Shown here: positions 27,301 to 35,759 of the stretch, one piece after another
How positions within the stretch are numbered: position 1 is the first letter of the stretch
Layout: each line of letters opens with the position of its first letter
Notes under the pieces: generated by a model
The model's database searches: none
What the model was told of the DNA's origin: nothing
Seen by the model: only the letters and a program-made list of their open reading frames with translations
Program-made: the position numbers and the translations under genes
From: UBA2450 sp045226015
Lineage (GTDB): Bacteria; Bacillota_I; Bacilli_A; RFN20; CAG-826
Assembly: GCA_045226015.1 (NCBI GenBank)
Contig: JBGVBY010000001.1
Location: forward strand, 62,001-126,000
Length of the DNA stretch: 64,000 nt
Reading direction: 5' to 3'

Positions 27301-28392
27301 GATGTTCGCACCACTAGCAGAGGACGATGAACTGATACTAGCAACAGAGCTATTTGATGTTGTCCAAGAAATTGTTCCACTATTAGTTGCGGTTGCAGAT
27401 AAAGTTGTTGAACTTCCAACAGAAACATTAGCGGTAGAAGCACTAATACTAACTCCATCGTTATTAACAGGTGTATTAGAACCATATTCACAGTAATTTC
27501 CTGGTGTCCAATTAGAATATTTGCTCGCGTTAGTTGTACATAAATTGCTAACAGTGGAGTTGAAGTTGCTCCAAATCATTGCAACGTATTCTGGGTGATC
27601 AACAAATGGGTTTCTATTACCTTGCAAATATTGAGCGCCATTATTACGATTCATTTCATAAACACTAGGTGCATAGTCAAAATGCCACTTAATCAAAGTG
27701 TTCATATTGCCCATGACATTTCCTGAGCCAGTGTTAGACGCAACTAAGCTTAGGTTTTGTGAGGCAACAACACTATAAAGAATGATTCTTGCGCATTCTC
27801 CTCTACATTCTTTGTCATATCCTGCTTGAGCCGGATCCCATCCTGAAGAAGAGCTTTCCATGCCTTCAACATAGAAGGAGTTACCTCTAGATGAGTTTTC
27901 GCTCGAAATTGTTGGTCTTGTATGAAGAATGTCTCCTTCAACGTTGCTGCCACCTTTTGAATTTGGCCAAACGTGTTCTTTGTTCCAAGTTGTTGTAGCT
28001 GTCTTTGTATAGAAACTAGCTACTTGAGTACCATAAACTTGGCCATTGCTATCTGTAGTTGTGCTATTTAAATCATAATCGGTGTAGTTATATGGGCTAC
28101 TAGAAATACTTGTTCCCATTGTGGAATAACCCATCGTTTTATGTCTATTCGATGAGTTAATTGATCTAAGGGCACTTAATAATTGATCGCCAGACTTCCC
28201 ACTAGCGGAACTATAGTATGAATTAAAATCCGATTGTGTTTTACAAACATCATAAGTTGTTCCTGGTGTGTAATACGATTGTGCCTCTTCAACTATTTCT
28301 TTATTCTCTTGAGAGTGAGCAAAAGTAATCACCCCAATACCTAAAAAACCAGTTAATAAAGAGGCGATAAAAAGACTTTTTAAACGTTTCAT
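24340..28392 (-). CDS. Giant cell-surface endonuclease I with bacterial Ig-like domains
   Basis: A 1350-residue secreted, membrane-anchored protein. An N-terminal signal (residues 1-28) is followed by an endonuclease I catalytic domain (about 40-290) with WNKEHVWPNS, RPTISSENSSRGN, ECRGECARIILY and RNPFVDHPEYV. After it come a Big_2-type domain (about 305-395), Big_3-type modules with TKTTYTAGESFDPTGL and TKTTYIEGEYFDPTGL, and Ser/Thr/Gly-rich linkers. A C-terminal hydrophobic helix and KKKKH tail (about 1325-1350) anchor it. Extracellular DNase activity for nutrient nucleotides or against foreign DNA is likely; degraded DNA would feed the purine pathway at the start of the window. GGAGAG precedes ATG 28392. 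Confidence 0.88.
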   Translation of the reverse strand: MKRLKSLFIASLLTGFLGIGVITFAHSQENKEIVEEAQSYYTPGTTYDVCKTQSDFNSYYSSASGKSGDQLLSALRSINSSNRHKTMGYSTMGTSISSSPYNYTDYDLNSTTTDSNGQVYGTQVASFYTKTATTTWNKEHVWPNSKGGSNVEGDILHTRPTISSENSSRGNSFYVEGMESSSSGWDPAQAGYDKECRGECARIILYSVVASQNLSLVASNTGSGNVMGNMNTLIKWHFDYAPSVYEMNRNNGAQYLQGNRNPFVDHPEYVAMIWSNFNSTVSNLCTTNASKYSNWTPGNYCEYGSNTPVNNDGVSISASTANVSVGSSTTLSATATNSGTISWTTSNSSVASISSSSSASGANITVTGVSAGTATITAKATINETQYSSTCTVTVTKVVSSLSKGSTSPTKTTYTAGESFDPTGLTITATYADNTNGNVTNSVVWSPDPLTAGTTSVTGTFGGKSITITGLTVNAPTEPEIIDSNSDLSVGDYVYLRTAAGIGVTGWNNNSDATVSETESQWKRFYVASASNSGFTLKDEAADNFIASPGSNQFTYGSAGTCSTDSSGHLICNSRYLCKNGNNYRFYTSVGSYLPFFIYKVPAQSSTKTLSSISIEGQKTSFTVDEAFSFGGTVTAHFSDSSTDNVTSSATYSGYDMSVAGNYTVTVSYTYSGTTKTTTYSITVNSSGGGSGGGESGDFSGTYNYGNQGTGSGKTWSLTDCSDQSSYWLCPATGNESIATIPGIFTDKTITSSVVITINSGTYGNGGNPSSDTFKVYNSGACTSQVTATQTGTLPTSKTYTNVIYTVSLANASNFSDDLAIKITKPGKQIRLVSISVEFEYTTSGGSSDTLTSISVATAPTKTTYIEGEYFDPTGLVITRNYSESAPDTYTYSGHTSEFTFSPSTSTALTTSNVNVTITYGGQSCSQAITVQAATLTSITTSGQKVNYSVGDTFSYTGTCTAHYNNGSQKTVTPTVNSSSVNMSQEGNYQVTLSYTEGGVTKNVSYTISVTTVPFVNSIEECYSKAGGASVTDVYGLFVGSGDGKSPILMNGEYGITLYKYNFDFSSWTENETYVKVSGTIDIYNGTLYEIKDFTATVVTNATEIQQNVAPVSIYDVTGNESSSDVTIASRLCMLTGTITSVNPTTAPSAGTEFSAVVSVGGHSINLYVKKNMSTADLISAIYDAKTSGDDITLKGYTTFYQTTFQIYVKEAVEVVEDYLVEDFAQVLLNLTDPICSTSTDKANDLGAVWLTLQTTEWTKLALSEKEKFTNGTPDEGGDVLARAIARYERVVSKYSNLSDFANRDVVRNVSRFVPFETNSESFTLLIVAVSAISLLGFTTLLVIKKKKHQ

Positions 28393-28573
28393 TCTATTCT
28401 CTCCAAATACTTATATCTAATATGAGTACGTGCTTATTATATATGTGCACAAAAATAAAAGATAGTGAATTATTATTTAGATTGATTGGGTGTAGGAAAT
28501 TACTTATCTTTTTCGTCTAAATGCGATAATAACAAATAATGTCTTCCTGCTTTTGACCAAACAAGATATGAGT

Positions 28574-29509
28574 CTATTTATTTATATGTTCCATTAGCAA
28601 AAATGGAGAACATGCCACCAAAAATAAGAATTCCAATTCATCATCCTCAATTGTATCAAATAAAATAAGTTGAGACAGGCCAGACGCTTTTGTTTTCCCC
28701 ACACTATTCCACTCAATGGATGCGATTTTCTTTTCGTTCTCTTTAATTGATATGTGATGTAAGCCACTCTCTTCAAAGATAAATTTTGTTTTATTCGACT
28801 TAACAGAAAATTTATAGTGTCTATTGAGATTAATCTTAAGTATCAATTCGTCATCTTTATCAAACAAATTGATTTGTGTTTCATTTAAAGATGCAAAACT
28901 AAGGTAGTATTTGTAATCTTCATCATCAAAATGAATTTTTGAGGAATCTTTTACTAATAAATATGGGTTTTTGCCATATTCAACATTACATACACATACA
29001 TTTTTAAAGTCTTTAAATAATCCATCTGTTAAATAAAATACACTTTTGTTTTCTTTTTTATCTTCAACCAATTCAACAATTTCTCTTCCTCTGTATTGTG
29101 TTTCCTTCCATAACTGTGAATTTTTATATAACGACTTAATCAATTTAATAAAATGTGAATCCAAATAATGAAACATTTCTACAGTACTAGAAGCCGAATC
29201 AAAATCCTTGCACTTGTTAAGTGTGTCCAAACCTTTTTCCACAAACTTTTCATAGCTGCAATGATTAATATCAAAACGATATCCTAATTCTGAAAAGTAT
29301 ATGTTTGAGAGCCTTAACAGACTTTCCTTGTCTTTGTTTGTGTCGATTGATAGATAAAGTAAATATCCTAAAGAAACTACTCCTGCTGAAGCATAGAGAT
29401 AAATAGCGGTATCAGGAAGTTTGTAAACAGAACAAATGGCGCCTAAAGCCATCAATACTCCAAAGGCAACTGCCCAAGCAATTAACACTATGTGTCTAGA
29501 TCTTTTCAT
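28574..29509 (-). CDS. Membrane protein of unknown function
   Basis: A 311-residue protein with two N-terminal transmembrane helices (about 8-28 and 33-53) and a soluble domain of about 250 residues facing the cytoplasm or outside. The C-terminal 110 residues alternate short hydrophobic and polar strands, suggesting a beta-rich fold, but I recognise no family. It overlaps the membrane HNH gene by 4 bases (ATGA) and has GGAGA upstream, so the two are cotranscribed and may act together. The 180 bases downstream to the next gene show no clear terminator. Confidence 0.6.
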   Translation of the reverse strand: MKRSRHIVLIAWAVAFGVLMALGAICSVYKLPDTAIYLYASAGVVSLGYLLYLSIDTNKDKESLLRLSNIYFSELGYRFDINHCSYEKFVEKGLDTLNKCKDFDSASSTVEMFHYLDSHFIKLIKSLYKNSQLWKETQYRGREIVELVEDKKENKSVFYLTDGLFKDFKNVCVCNVEYGKNPYLLVKDSSKIHFDDEDYKYYLSFASLNETQINLFDKDDELILKINLNRHYKFSVKSNKTKFIFEESGLHHISIKENEKKIASIEWNSVGKTKASGLSQLILFDTIEDDELEFLFLVACSPFLLMEHINK

Positions 29510-30366
29510 AAAACTTTATCTCCTTTTGCGACATTACATCGATGGCATAGAGTTTGTAAGTTATCCATTGTAGTTTTGCCGCCTTTAGCGATTGGATAAA
29601 TGTGATCGATTTCTAAATTATTTGGATTAAATCTTCTATGACATATCTGACATCTATATCCATCCCTTTTATAGATAAAGAAGCGCATCTTGTTTGATAC
29701 TTTTCCTCTTTCCACTCTCACTATTGAAGTCCATATATCTTCATCAAGATATCTAGATCCTTGTTTGTTTTCTATCCTAGGAATTACTTTTCTAATATCC
29801 TCTTCGGTAGCGGTAGCACTTTTACGAGTGATGACTCTGCCATTGATATCGGTTCTAGTAAGAGTAATTTTAATGCCCATTTTTACGATTGGTTTCTTCA
29901 CTAAATCATCAAACACTCTGTGCTCATATTTTGACAAGCGTTTCATATTATTTGGTGATGAGATTAGGTTCTCCCAACGAGAAAAGCATTTAATCTTATT
30001 TTTCTCATTAAGATAATCGTTATAAATAAGCCTATTATATCCAAGATCCTCAATAATTTTTTTGACAGTTTTCAAATCATGAGTTGCAAGTTGATATATA
30101 AGGTAGTCAATGCAACTTATCTCATTGTAGTGAGTAGGATTATCATATGTATGCTTATATGAAAATGTCGGAATACCTTTAAAGCCATACTTCTTGTTAA
30201 CTTCTTCTAATTCACGAACCGCTAAAGAGTTTTGCTTATTGAAGTTATAATACTTTCTACGATTACGTTTTACTGGAAGAACAATTCCAAGAAAAACAAT
30301 AAGAAAAACCGCAGGCGGAATTGTTGCCATAAGTATGACAAATAGACCAATCGGATTCATTTCCAT
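29506..30366 (-). CDS. Membrane-anchored HNH endonuclease
   Basis: A 286-residue protein: one N-terminal transmembrane helix (about 6-30), a central region of about 190 residues without recognised motifs, and a C-terminal HNH nuclease domain with CQICHRRF, LEIDHIYPIAKGG and NLQTLCHRCNVAKGD (two CxxC zinc pairs, the H of DH and the N of DNLQ). A membrane-tethered HNH nuclease could act on incoming DNA. No ribosome-binding site is seen at ATG 30366; a TATAAT box ends 8 bases upstream, so the mRNA is predicted to be leaderless or nearly so. An internal ATG at 30360 is an alternative. Confidence 0.8.
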   Translation of the reverse strand: MEMNPIGLFVILMATIPPAVFLIVFLGIVLPVKRNRRKYYNFNKQNSLAVRELEEVNKKYGFKGIPTFSYKHTYDNPTHYNEISCIDYLIYQLATHDLKTVKKIIEDLGYNRLIYNDYLNEKNKIKCFSRWENLISSPNNMKRLSKYEHRVFDDLVKKPIVKMGIKITLTRTDINGRVITRKSATATEEDIRKVIPRIENKQGSRYLDEDIWTSIVRVERGKVSNKMRFFIYKRDGYRCQICHRRFNPNNLEIDHIYPIAKGGKTTMDNLQTLCHRCNVAKGDKVL

Positions 30367-30374
30367 TTTTGATT

Positions 30375-30403
30375 ATTATAACAAATCTCTTATATGATGA
30401 TAA
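30375..30403 (-). promoter_or_regulatory. Promoter of the HNH/membrane-protein operon (leaderless type)
   Basis: Minus strand TTATCA (30403-30398), 17-base spacer ending TTTGT, then TATAAT (30380-30375), which gives an extended TGT-TATAAT. The -10 ends 8 bases before ATG 30366. The -35 box abuts and shares bases with the T-tract of the upstream terminator. Confidence 0.65.
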
Positions 30404-30428
30404 AAAGAATTCCTTTAAAGGAATTCTT
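30402..30428 (-). terminator. Terminator of the 530-residue lipoprotein gene
   Basis: A perfect 24-bp palindrome at 30405-30428 (AAGAATTCC and GGAATTCTT arms around TTTAAA) is followed on the minus strand by a short T-run. Confidence 0.8.
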
Positions 30429-30436
30429 AATACGTT

Positions 30437-32029
30437 TTAATTATTATCGATATCTTCTTTTTTAGTAACTGCGGAATATGATTTAGTCCAATCGTAATCG
30501 ATTGAGACTTCTAAACGATATTTGACTTGATCTCCACTATCGGATTCAACGTAGAATCCTTTTAAATCCATATCAACTGACAGAATCTTATTTTCTGGAG
30601 AAACAGTTATTTTAAACATTGCCTTTTTAGCAGCAAAGCCACTATCTATCTTGTAAATATCAAAGATTGTCTCTCTATTGAAATCAATTCTAAATGATTT
30701 GTTATATTCATGAAGATAATATTTCACTGCTTCAGTGGATAAACCAAACTTATAAACACTATTTCCATTAGAGTCAGTTGTCTTCTTAACTACTTTAATG
30801 TTGCTATAATCAATAGAACTACTAGCAGGAAGCATATAGTATTCATCGATATTCTCTTCGTTATAATCAGTTAATTCAGTGTATTTGTTAAAGCCGACTT
30901 TTGGATCTAAAACATCATAAACGGTTTTATTAGAGTCATTTAGTTTGGCTCTATAAGAGTCGTAATCTTCCACCAAATCACCTAATTGATCAGAGTTCTT
31001 ATAATCACTATCAACTTCAAGTCTATTATTAAAGAAAATAGTGTTATCAATAATTTGTCTTCTAGCAAAACCTTGTGTTCTTGAGTTAACTGCTAACCCT
31101 AATGGGTTTGATTTAGATATACCATGATCAACGGTGGTTTTTACATCGTAATTATAGTAAGAGGTGCTCTCTGCTTTACTTGAATTAAATACATTTCTAA
31201 CTGTTGTAAGTTTGTTTTCAACATCACTTTGAGCGATATCTGTATTTTCAAAAACAGGAAGATTAATTGTAACGTTACTATATTTTGTAAAGGTTTGTTC
31301 AAATTCAAATCCAATATCAAATGTGTCTTTGATGTTAACACTTGCGTCAAAATGGAATTTTAAAAGTCTTGATGAAGTTTCATCAATTGTGGCCCATGTA
31401 TTAACTTGGAAACCAACACCCCATTGTTGTTTAGTATATGCACTGAGAGCTTTAAGGATGATATTACTATCAATAAAATTTAAAACCCCAAGTAAAGAAT
31501 CTTGAGAGAAATTAGTGTGCAAAGTCAGTTCATACTTTCCGTTCTTATATGTTGCATTTAAGCAATCATTGTCTGATAAAGTTTTTAAAATATGACCAAA
31601 ATTAAATTTGTCAAAATCATAAACAGAGGAAACGGTTTCATGATTAACAACAGAGAAGTCTTTATCTTCATCTGCAGAGATCTTCACTAAATCAGTACCA
31701 ACGTTATAAATATAGTTGGTGCTATCTATAACAAGAAGACCACTTATATTACGTTTTTGTAAAAATTGGGTATTCTCATTATTTGTATTAACATATGTGG
31801 TTCCTGAATATGTAGCTGGTGAATAAGAAATAGCGTTTTTAAATTTGATCTTTGCGGTGACATTGAAATCATACTGATATTCAGTAGATTCCATTGAGTT
31901 TCTTCTTGCAGAATTAAATTGTTCTTTTCTATTAGCGGTAGGTACTATTCCTCCGCCTGCATCTCCTCCACCACATCCGGTAAGTAACATACCCAGTAAT
32001 GTTGGAAATAAAACTAATGTCTTTTTCAT
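30437..32029 (-). CDS. Lipoprotein of unknown function
   Basis: A 530-residue predicted lipoprotein: MKKTLVLF..., lipobox LLTGC and a Gly-rich spacer GGGDAGGG. The rest is a long, beta-rich sequence with two similar halves: each contains an EQFNSARRNSMESTEYQYDF or NVFNSSKAESTSYYNYDV type segment (near 35 and 285), pointing to an internal duplication. No known domain was recognised. GGAGGAAG precedes ATG 32029. Probably cell-surface. The upstream XRE/zinc membrane regulator gene ends 12 bases away, so they may be cotranscribed. Confidence 0.72.
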   Translation of the reverse strand: MKKTLVLFPTLLGMLLTGCGGGDAGGGIVPTANRKEQFNSARRNSMESTEYQYDFNVTAKIKFKNAISYSPATYSGTTYVNTNNENTQFLQKRNISGLLVIDSTNYIYNVGTDLVKISADEDKDFSVVNHETVSSVYDFDKFNFGHILKTLSDNDCLNATYKNGKYELTLHTNFSQDSLLGVLNFIDSNIILKALSAYTKQQWGVGFQVNTWATIDETSSRLLKFHFDASVNIKDTFDIGFEFEQTFTKYSNVTINLPVFENTDIAQSDVENKLTTVRNVFNSSKAESTSYYNYDVKTTVDHGISKSNPLGLAVNSRTQGFARRQIIDNTIFFNNRLEVDSDYKNSDQLGDLVEDYDSYRAKLNDSNKTVYDVLDPKVGFNKYTELTDYNEENIDEYYMLPASSSIDYSNIKVVKKTTDSNGNSVYKFGLSTEAVKYYLHEYNKSFRIDFNRETIFDIYKIDSGFAAKKAMFKITVSPENKILSVDMDLKGFYVESDSGDQVKYRLEVSIDYDWTKSYSAVTKKEDIDNN

Positions 32030-32041
32030 AAATCTTCCTCC

Positions 32042-32956
32042 TTAGAAAGCATATTTATATTGATTACGAATGTTGCTGATTAAAATGAACGGGAACGACA
32101 CTGACGCCAAAGCGGCAGATAAAGATAAAGCAAATAAGAATACAAAGACACTAATAAAGAATCCAAGTATCGCAAATAAAATCTTCATGCCGATAAGCCA
32201 TGCAATTCCTTCTATGTCCCAAGTGAAGATAAGTCCTGGGAATCTAATGGACCAACTAGCAACAGTAGTAAACACTTCACAAATGTATGATGTAGAAAGA
32301 ATACAATATAATGTCGCAAACATTGCGTAACTAATGAATATTGAAATAGCAACAGCGGCAGCTGGATGAAGAGCGTTTTGACATTCTGGAATAGCAAGTA
32401 AGCATCCTAACGAAATTGCTAAAGAAACAACTCCGGCAGCAATTCCCCAACCAAATGTAATCTTCTTTGATTTAGTTGCTTTTGCTTTTCTAGCAGCCTC
32501 AGCAGCTTTTGCTCTTTGGTCTTTAACTTTCGCTAAACACTCTTTGTGATAATAGTAGTCAGAATAAGTTGTGTGTGATGTTCTACCGTGTCTATGTGTA
32601 GTAGGAACATGATCGATATCTAAATCATCCTCAGCGATATCTTTCTTACATAATTCACATACATGTGCTTCTCTTTGATGAATGATTATTGTTTTAGTAA
32701 CTGGTTCGGTTGGAACTGGTATCACATCTTCTTTAACATCTTCTTTTGGTAATTCAATTTCTTCTTCGCTAAGTAAGAAATCCATTGAACAGTCAAATAG
32801 TTTTGCTAATTCTCTTAAAGTTGAAACATCAGGTTCATTAGTGTCTGCTTCCCATTTACTAACTGTTTGGAAAGTAACATGTAATTTATCCGCGAGGTCT
32901 TTTTGAGTTAAGTTGGTCTTAATTCTTAACTTCTTAATCTTTTGTCCAAGTGTCAT
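32042..32956 (-). CDS. XRE-family regulator fused to a zinc-binding motif and membrane domain
   Basis: A 304-residue protein. Residues 1-65 are a Cro/C1-type helix-turn-helix (GQKIKKLRIKTNLTQKDLAD ... TFQTVSKWE). A segment with CELCKKDIAEDDLDIDH and a later YYHKECL looks like a zinc-binding site (about 95-140). After a Lys/Ala-rich helix, four hydrophobic segments (about 170-300) form a membrane domain. A membrane-tethered transcription factor that senses an envelope signal is a reasonable inference. AAGGAGG precedes ATG 32956. Nested inverted repeats lie directly upstream at 33013-33082 and may be its operator. Confidence 0.82.
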   Translation of the reverse strand: MTLGQKIKKLRIKTNLTQKDLADKLHVTFQTVSKWEADTNEPDVSTLRELAKLFDCSMDFLLSEEEIELPKEDVKEDVIPVPTEPVTKTIIIHQREAHVCELCKKDIAEDDLDIDHVPTTHRHGRTSHTTYSDYYYHKECLAKVKDQRAKAAEAARKAKATKSKKITFGWGIAAGVVSLAISLGCLLAIPECQNALHPAAAVAISIFISYAMFATLYCILSTSYICEVFTTVASWSIRFPGLIFTWDIEGIAWLIGMKILFAILGFFISVFVFLFALSLSAALASVSFPFILISNIRNQYKYAF

Positions 32957-33012
32957 ATGCGGATACCTCCTTCCCTAATATATTCAACTTATTGGCGAAT
33001 TTAATAAATAAC

Positions 33013-33082
33013 TGATATGGCGAATTACTCACCGAAAAATAGAATTCACAATATATGAGTGAATTATTCACTCACCATATCA
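33013..33082. promoter_or_regulatory. Nested inverted repeats in the divergent XRE/SHOCT intergenic region
   Basis: TGATATGG (33013-33020) and CCATATCA (33075-33082) enclose a near-perfect palindrome TGAGTGAATTATTCACTCA (33056-33074). GGCGAATT also occurs twice (near 32995 and 33019). The region separates the minus-strand XRE regulator from the plus-strand SHOCT gene and is a good candidate for autoregulatory binding. Confidence 0.5.
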
Positions 33083-33184
33083 AGATAAATCGTACTTCTA
33101 CATTTTAAACAATAATCTTTTATTTATAAATAATAATTGGAAAAATCGATACACACATATTAATATGATTTCGAGGTGAATATT

Positions 33185-33607
33185 ATGGTTGATTATATTG
33201 GCAAAAGCATGATTGTAGACACTAGACCCGCTGATGGGGGTGCCTACTTTGAAAAAGATCATTTTGATTGGAGAAGTAGAAACGGCAATCCAAAATACAA
33301 TATTTCCATTAGATATGAAGATATCAAAGATATCGTTATCATCACAGGCACTAAAAAGAGAGTGGATGTCACTCTTAAAGATGGAAAGACATATTCCTTC
33401 TTCCTCTATAGAGCGGCAACCTTCGTTCAATTCATAAACGCTGGACGAGAAGCTATAAATCAAATTGAAGAAGTTGGTACTTCTGTTATCTCTGATCAAG
33501 ACTTAGAAAGATTATCAAAACTTTCCGAACTTCATAACTCAGGTGTTCTTGATGACACTCAATTTGAAAGTCAAAAGAACGCAATCATGAGTAAATATAG
33601 TAAATAA
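33185..33607 (+). CDS. PH-like/SHOCT-domain protein
   Basis: A 140-residue cytoplasmic protein. Residues 1-95 are beta-rich (ISIRYEDIKDIVIITGTKKRVDVTLKDGKTYSF) and resemble a small PH/GRAM-like domain. Residues 108-138 match the SHOCT motif (LERLSKLSELHNSGVLDDTQF then QKNAIM), a short oligomerisation tail common in Bacillota. GAGGTG lies 7 bases before ATG 33185. It is divergent from the membrane XRE regulator and stands alone. Confidence 0.75.
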   Translation: MVDYIGKSMIVDTRPADGGAYFEKDHFDWRSRNGNPKYNISIRYEDIKDIVIITGTKKRVDVTLKDGKTYSFFLYRAATFVQFINAGREAINQIEEVGTSVISDQDLERLSKLSELHNSGVLDDTQFESQKNAIMSKYSK

Positions 33608-33695
33608 TTGTGTTTTTTAATCCTCTATTCATGTTTTCAATATGTCAAGAGTTCATGAAAGAGTGAATTATATAAAATATATAAATTATTAGTTA

Positions 33696-35669
33696 TTAAT
33701 ATCTATTGGGTTTGGACATATCTAGTTGCACTCTTATCACATAACGTAAACCAAGTGATCTAGTGCCTTCAAATCCAACGAATTGATAATATGGTTCTGT
33801 AGGTTCTGACTGTCCACTTGGCCACGCTCTTATGCCACAGGCACCTTTTATATAATTTGTACTTTGAGGAGTTCTTGTCCAATAATATGAATAGTCTCCA
33901 TAATAGTTACCACCACCGTGACGAGTATCGCTATCCATCGCTCTAGCGTATTTAGTTGGAACCGTCATAGCGACTCCGCTACCTAAATCAGTTAATTCTT
34001 TGACACTAGGTATAGATAAATAATCGCGTGTATCAGAAGATTCATATTTACCTTGCATATATGGATCAGTTTGAGTCGCGTCACTACTATTCTTCACTGT
34101 ATGTTTCATTAAGAAGTAGGAACTATTAGCGATACTACCAAACATTAAATCAAGTGGTTTATATGATTGCGCGCTTATTAATCTAGCGCGTAAATCACTA
34201 TCGGCATATAAGCATGAATCCGCGTCATATACTCCTCCATCAAGAATACTCTTTGATAAGAGAAGTGCTGAACCATCTTCATATCTTTCTATGACATACC
34301 AGTCAATAACATCCATTCTGAAATAATAGAATGTTCCAGGAGTGGTTTGATCCCATCCATTAGTGTTGTTCTTCGCACTTGTGTAGTAATAGTAATGCCC
34401 ATTATATTTAAATACTGCATCCGCTTTATCGTTATATTTATGAGCTTCTTTTCTAGCGGTTGTTAATGTTTCAATTTCAGTCGCATCAGTAATGAGTTCG
34501 GTTGGATATTTTCCATATAACGCGGAATCTCCGTTATCAATAGGGAAAATACCGTAATTCATTCTTTCATCATATAGTTCTTTAGATAGAGGAATTGATT
34601 CATGATATCCACAGACACTACATTCTTTGTAATAGTATCCATCATCATAACTACTAGTCTCATCATTATATTTAGGTTCAACAAAAGACATTAAGAAATC
34701 ATGAGCGGTGACATCACTTTGTAAAGTTTCATATCCTTCATCAATACAAGGGTGATAATGGTTTTTAGAATCACTTGACCATTCTTCACTATAGTTATGT
34801 GGGAGTTTTGGTTTGCCTGACGCTACTGTATAAGTATCTCCACATCCAGTACATGTATATTTGATATATCCATCTTCTTCAAAGGTTGGATCTATTTCTT
34901 CACTAACATAGTTATGATCAATATAGTCAACATATTCCCAATCATCAGTAATGACTTCTCCACAGTCATCACAAACGATTTGGTAATGTTGATATCTTTC
35001 TAGAGCCCCTTCATCATCTTCTTTACATGTAGGTTCAATGATTGGCTCTATTAGTACTTTATGTGTATGTTGATGATTTAAAGGTGGAATGGTTTCTACA
35101 TTTGTAGATATAACAGTGCCACAATCTAAACAAGTTGTTGTCGTGACTCTTTTACCAGCAATAGTACAAGTAGCCGCTACTTCTTCTACACTAGTAGAGA
35201 TATTTTGATGTTCTTTTTTAGGATCAATCACGTGTCTAGTTTCACATACTTCTCCACAGAAGATACATTTATATATTTCATCATGTGATCCTTCTTCACC
35301 GCACGTTGATTCCACCACATTAGCGATTTCAACTTCTCCTGGTACATGATCATGATCAAGTACTGGTATATCTACTTCTTGCATATGGTAACAAACATCG
35401 CATATACGATGTTTATGACCTTTTTCTTCCATTGTTGCGTATTTATCAATGATCCAATCAGAATAACTATGAGTGGCTTTATCACTTACAACGTTATGTC
35501 CACATGTAGAAGCATGCCAGTGATAGGTATCATCACTACTCCAGGTATTAGAAAAAGTGTGTTGGTGAGTTGGGTCTATAACAACGTTATTAATGGGATT
35601 ATCTTTGTTACCACATCCCACAACACATAATGCTGAAATAAAAAATAGACTCCATAATGACTTTTTCAT
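33696..35669 (-). CDS. Lipoprotein with repeated Cys/His modules and a DUF6273-like C-terminal domain
   Basis: A 657-residue lipoprotein with lipobox CVVGC. Residues 35-105 carry the same Cys/His module as the LRR protein at 20904-24227 (YHWHASTCGH ... CDVCYHMQE). Four or five further CxxCG-type ribbons follow (YKCIFCGEVCE, TTCLDCGTVI, IVCDDCGEVI, YTCTGCGDTY, KECSVCGYHE). From about 400 a DUF6273-like domain (MDVIDWYVIERYEDGSALLLS, YYWTRTPQS, RYVIRVQL) closes the protein, a fold common in gut Bacillota surface proteins. Binding of metals or polymers at the cell surface is only a guess. AAGG precedes ATG 35669. Confidence 0.72.
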   Translation of the reverse strand: MKKSLWSLFFISALCVVGCGNKDNPINNVVIDPTHQHTFSNTWSSDDTYHWHASTCGHNVVSDKATHSYSDWIIDKYATMEEKGHKHRICDVCYHMQEVDIPVLDHDHVPGEVEIANVVESTCGEEGSHDEIYKCIFCGEVCETRHVIDPKKEHQNISTSVEEVAATCTIAGKRVTTTTCLDCGTVISTNVETIPPLNHQHTHKVLIEPIIEPTCKEDDEGALERYQHYQIVCDDCGEVITDDWEYVDYIDHNYVSEEIDPTFEEDGYIKYTCTGCGDTYTVASGKPKLPHNYSEEWSSDSKNHYHPCIDEGYETLQSDVTAHDFLMSFVEPKYNDETSSYDDGYYYKECSVCGYHESIPLSKELYDERMNYGIFPIDNGDSALYGKYPTELITDATEIETLTTARKEAHKYNDKADAVFKYNGHYYYYTSAKNNTNGWDQTTPGTFYYFRMDVIDWYVIERYEDGSALLLSKSILDGGVYDADSCLYADSDLRARLISAQSYKPLDLMFGSIANSSYFLMKHTVKNSSDATQTDPYMQGKYESSDTRDYLSIPSVKELTDLGSGVAMTVPTKYARAMDSDTRHGGGNYYGDYSYYWTRTPQSTNYIKGACGIRAWPSGQSEPTEPYYQFVGFEGTRSLGLRYVIRVQLDMSKPNRY

Positions 35670-35759
35670 ACGTTATATACCTTCTTGCCTTTATATTACA
35701 TAATGGCAAAGATAATAACAACTTATTAGTAGATGGAGTCTATGTTTTATAGTAAAGAA

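Noticed and set aside
27198..27491. Minus-strand frame of 97 codons inside the endonuclease I gene
   Set aside because: It runs in another frame through the Ser/Thr-rich Ig-like region; the Val/Leu/Gln-rich product is an artefact of repetitive codons.
27000..27500. Repeated short sequences in the endonuclease gene that could be taken for tandem or CRISPR-like repeats
   Set aside because: They are coding Ig-like modules in frame with irregular spacing; there are no uniform direct repeats with spacers and no cas genes.
32070..32330. Plus-strand open frame of 86 codons inside the XRE/membrane regulator gene
   Set aside because: It is antisense to a well-supported gene, has no ribosome-binding site and its composition is that of a shadow frame.
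33098..33499. Minus-strand frame of 133 codons over the SHOCT gene
   Set aside because: The opposite strand encodes a SHOCT protein with GAGGTG and a clear domain; the antisense product shows none.
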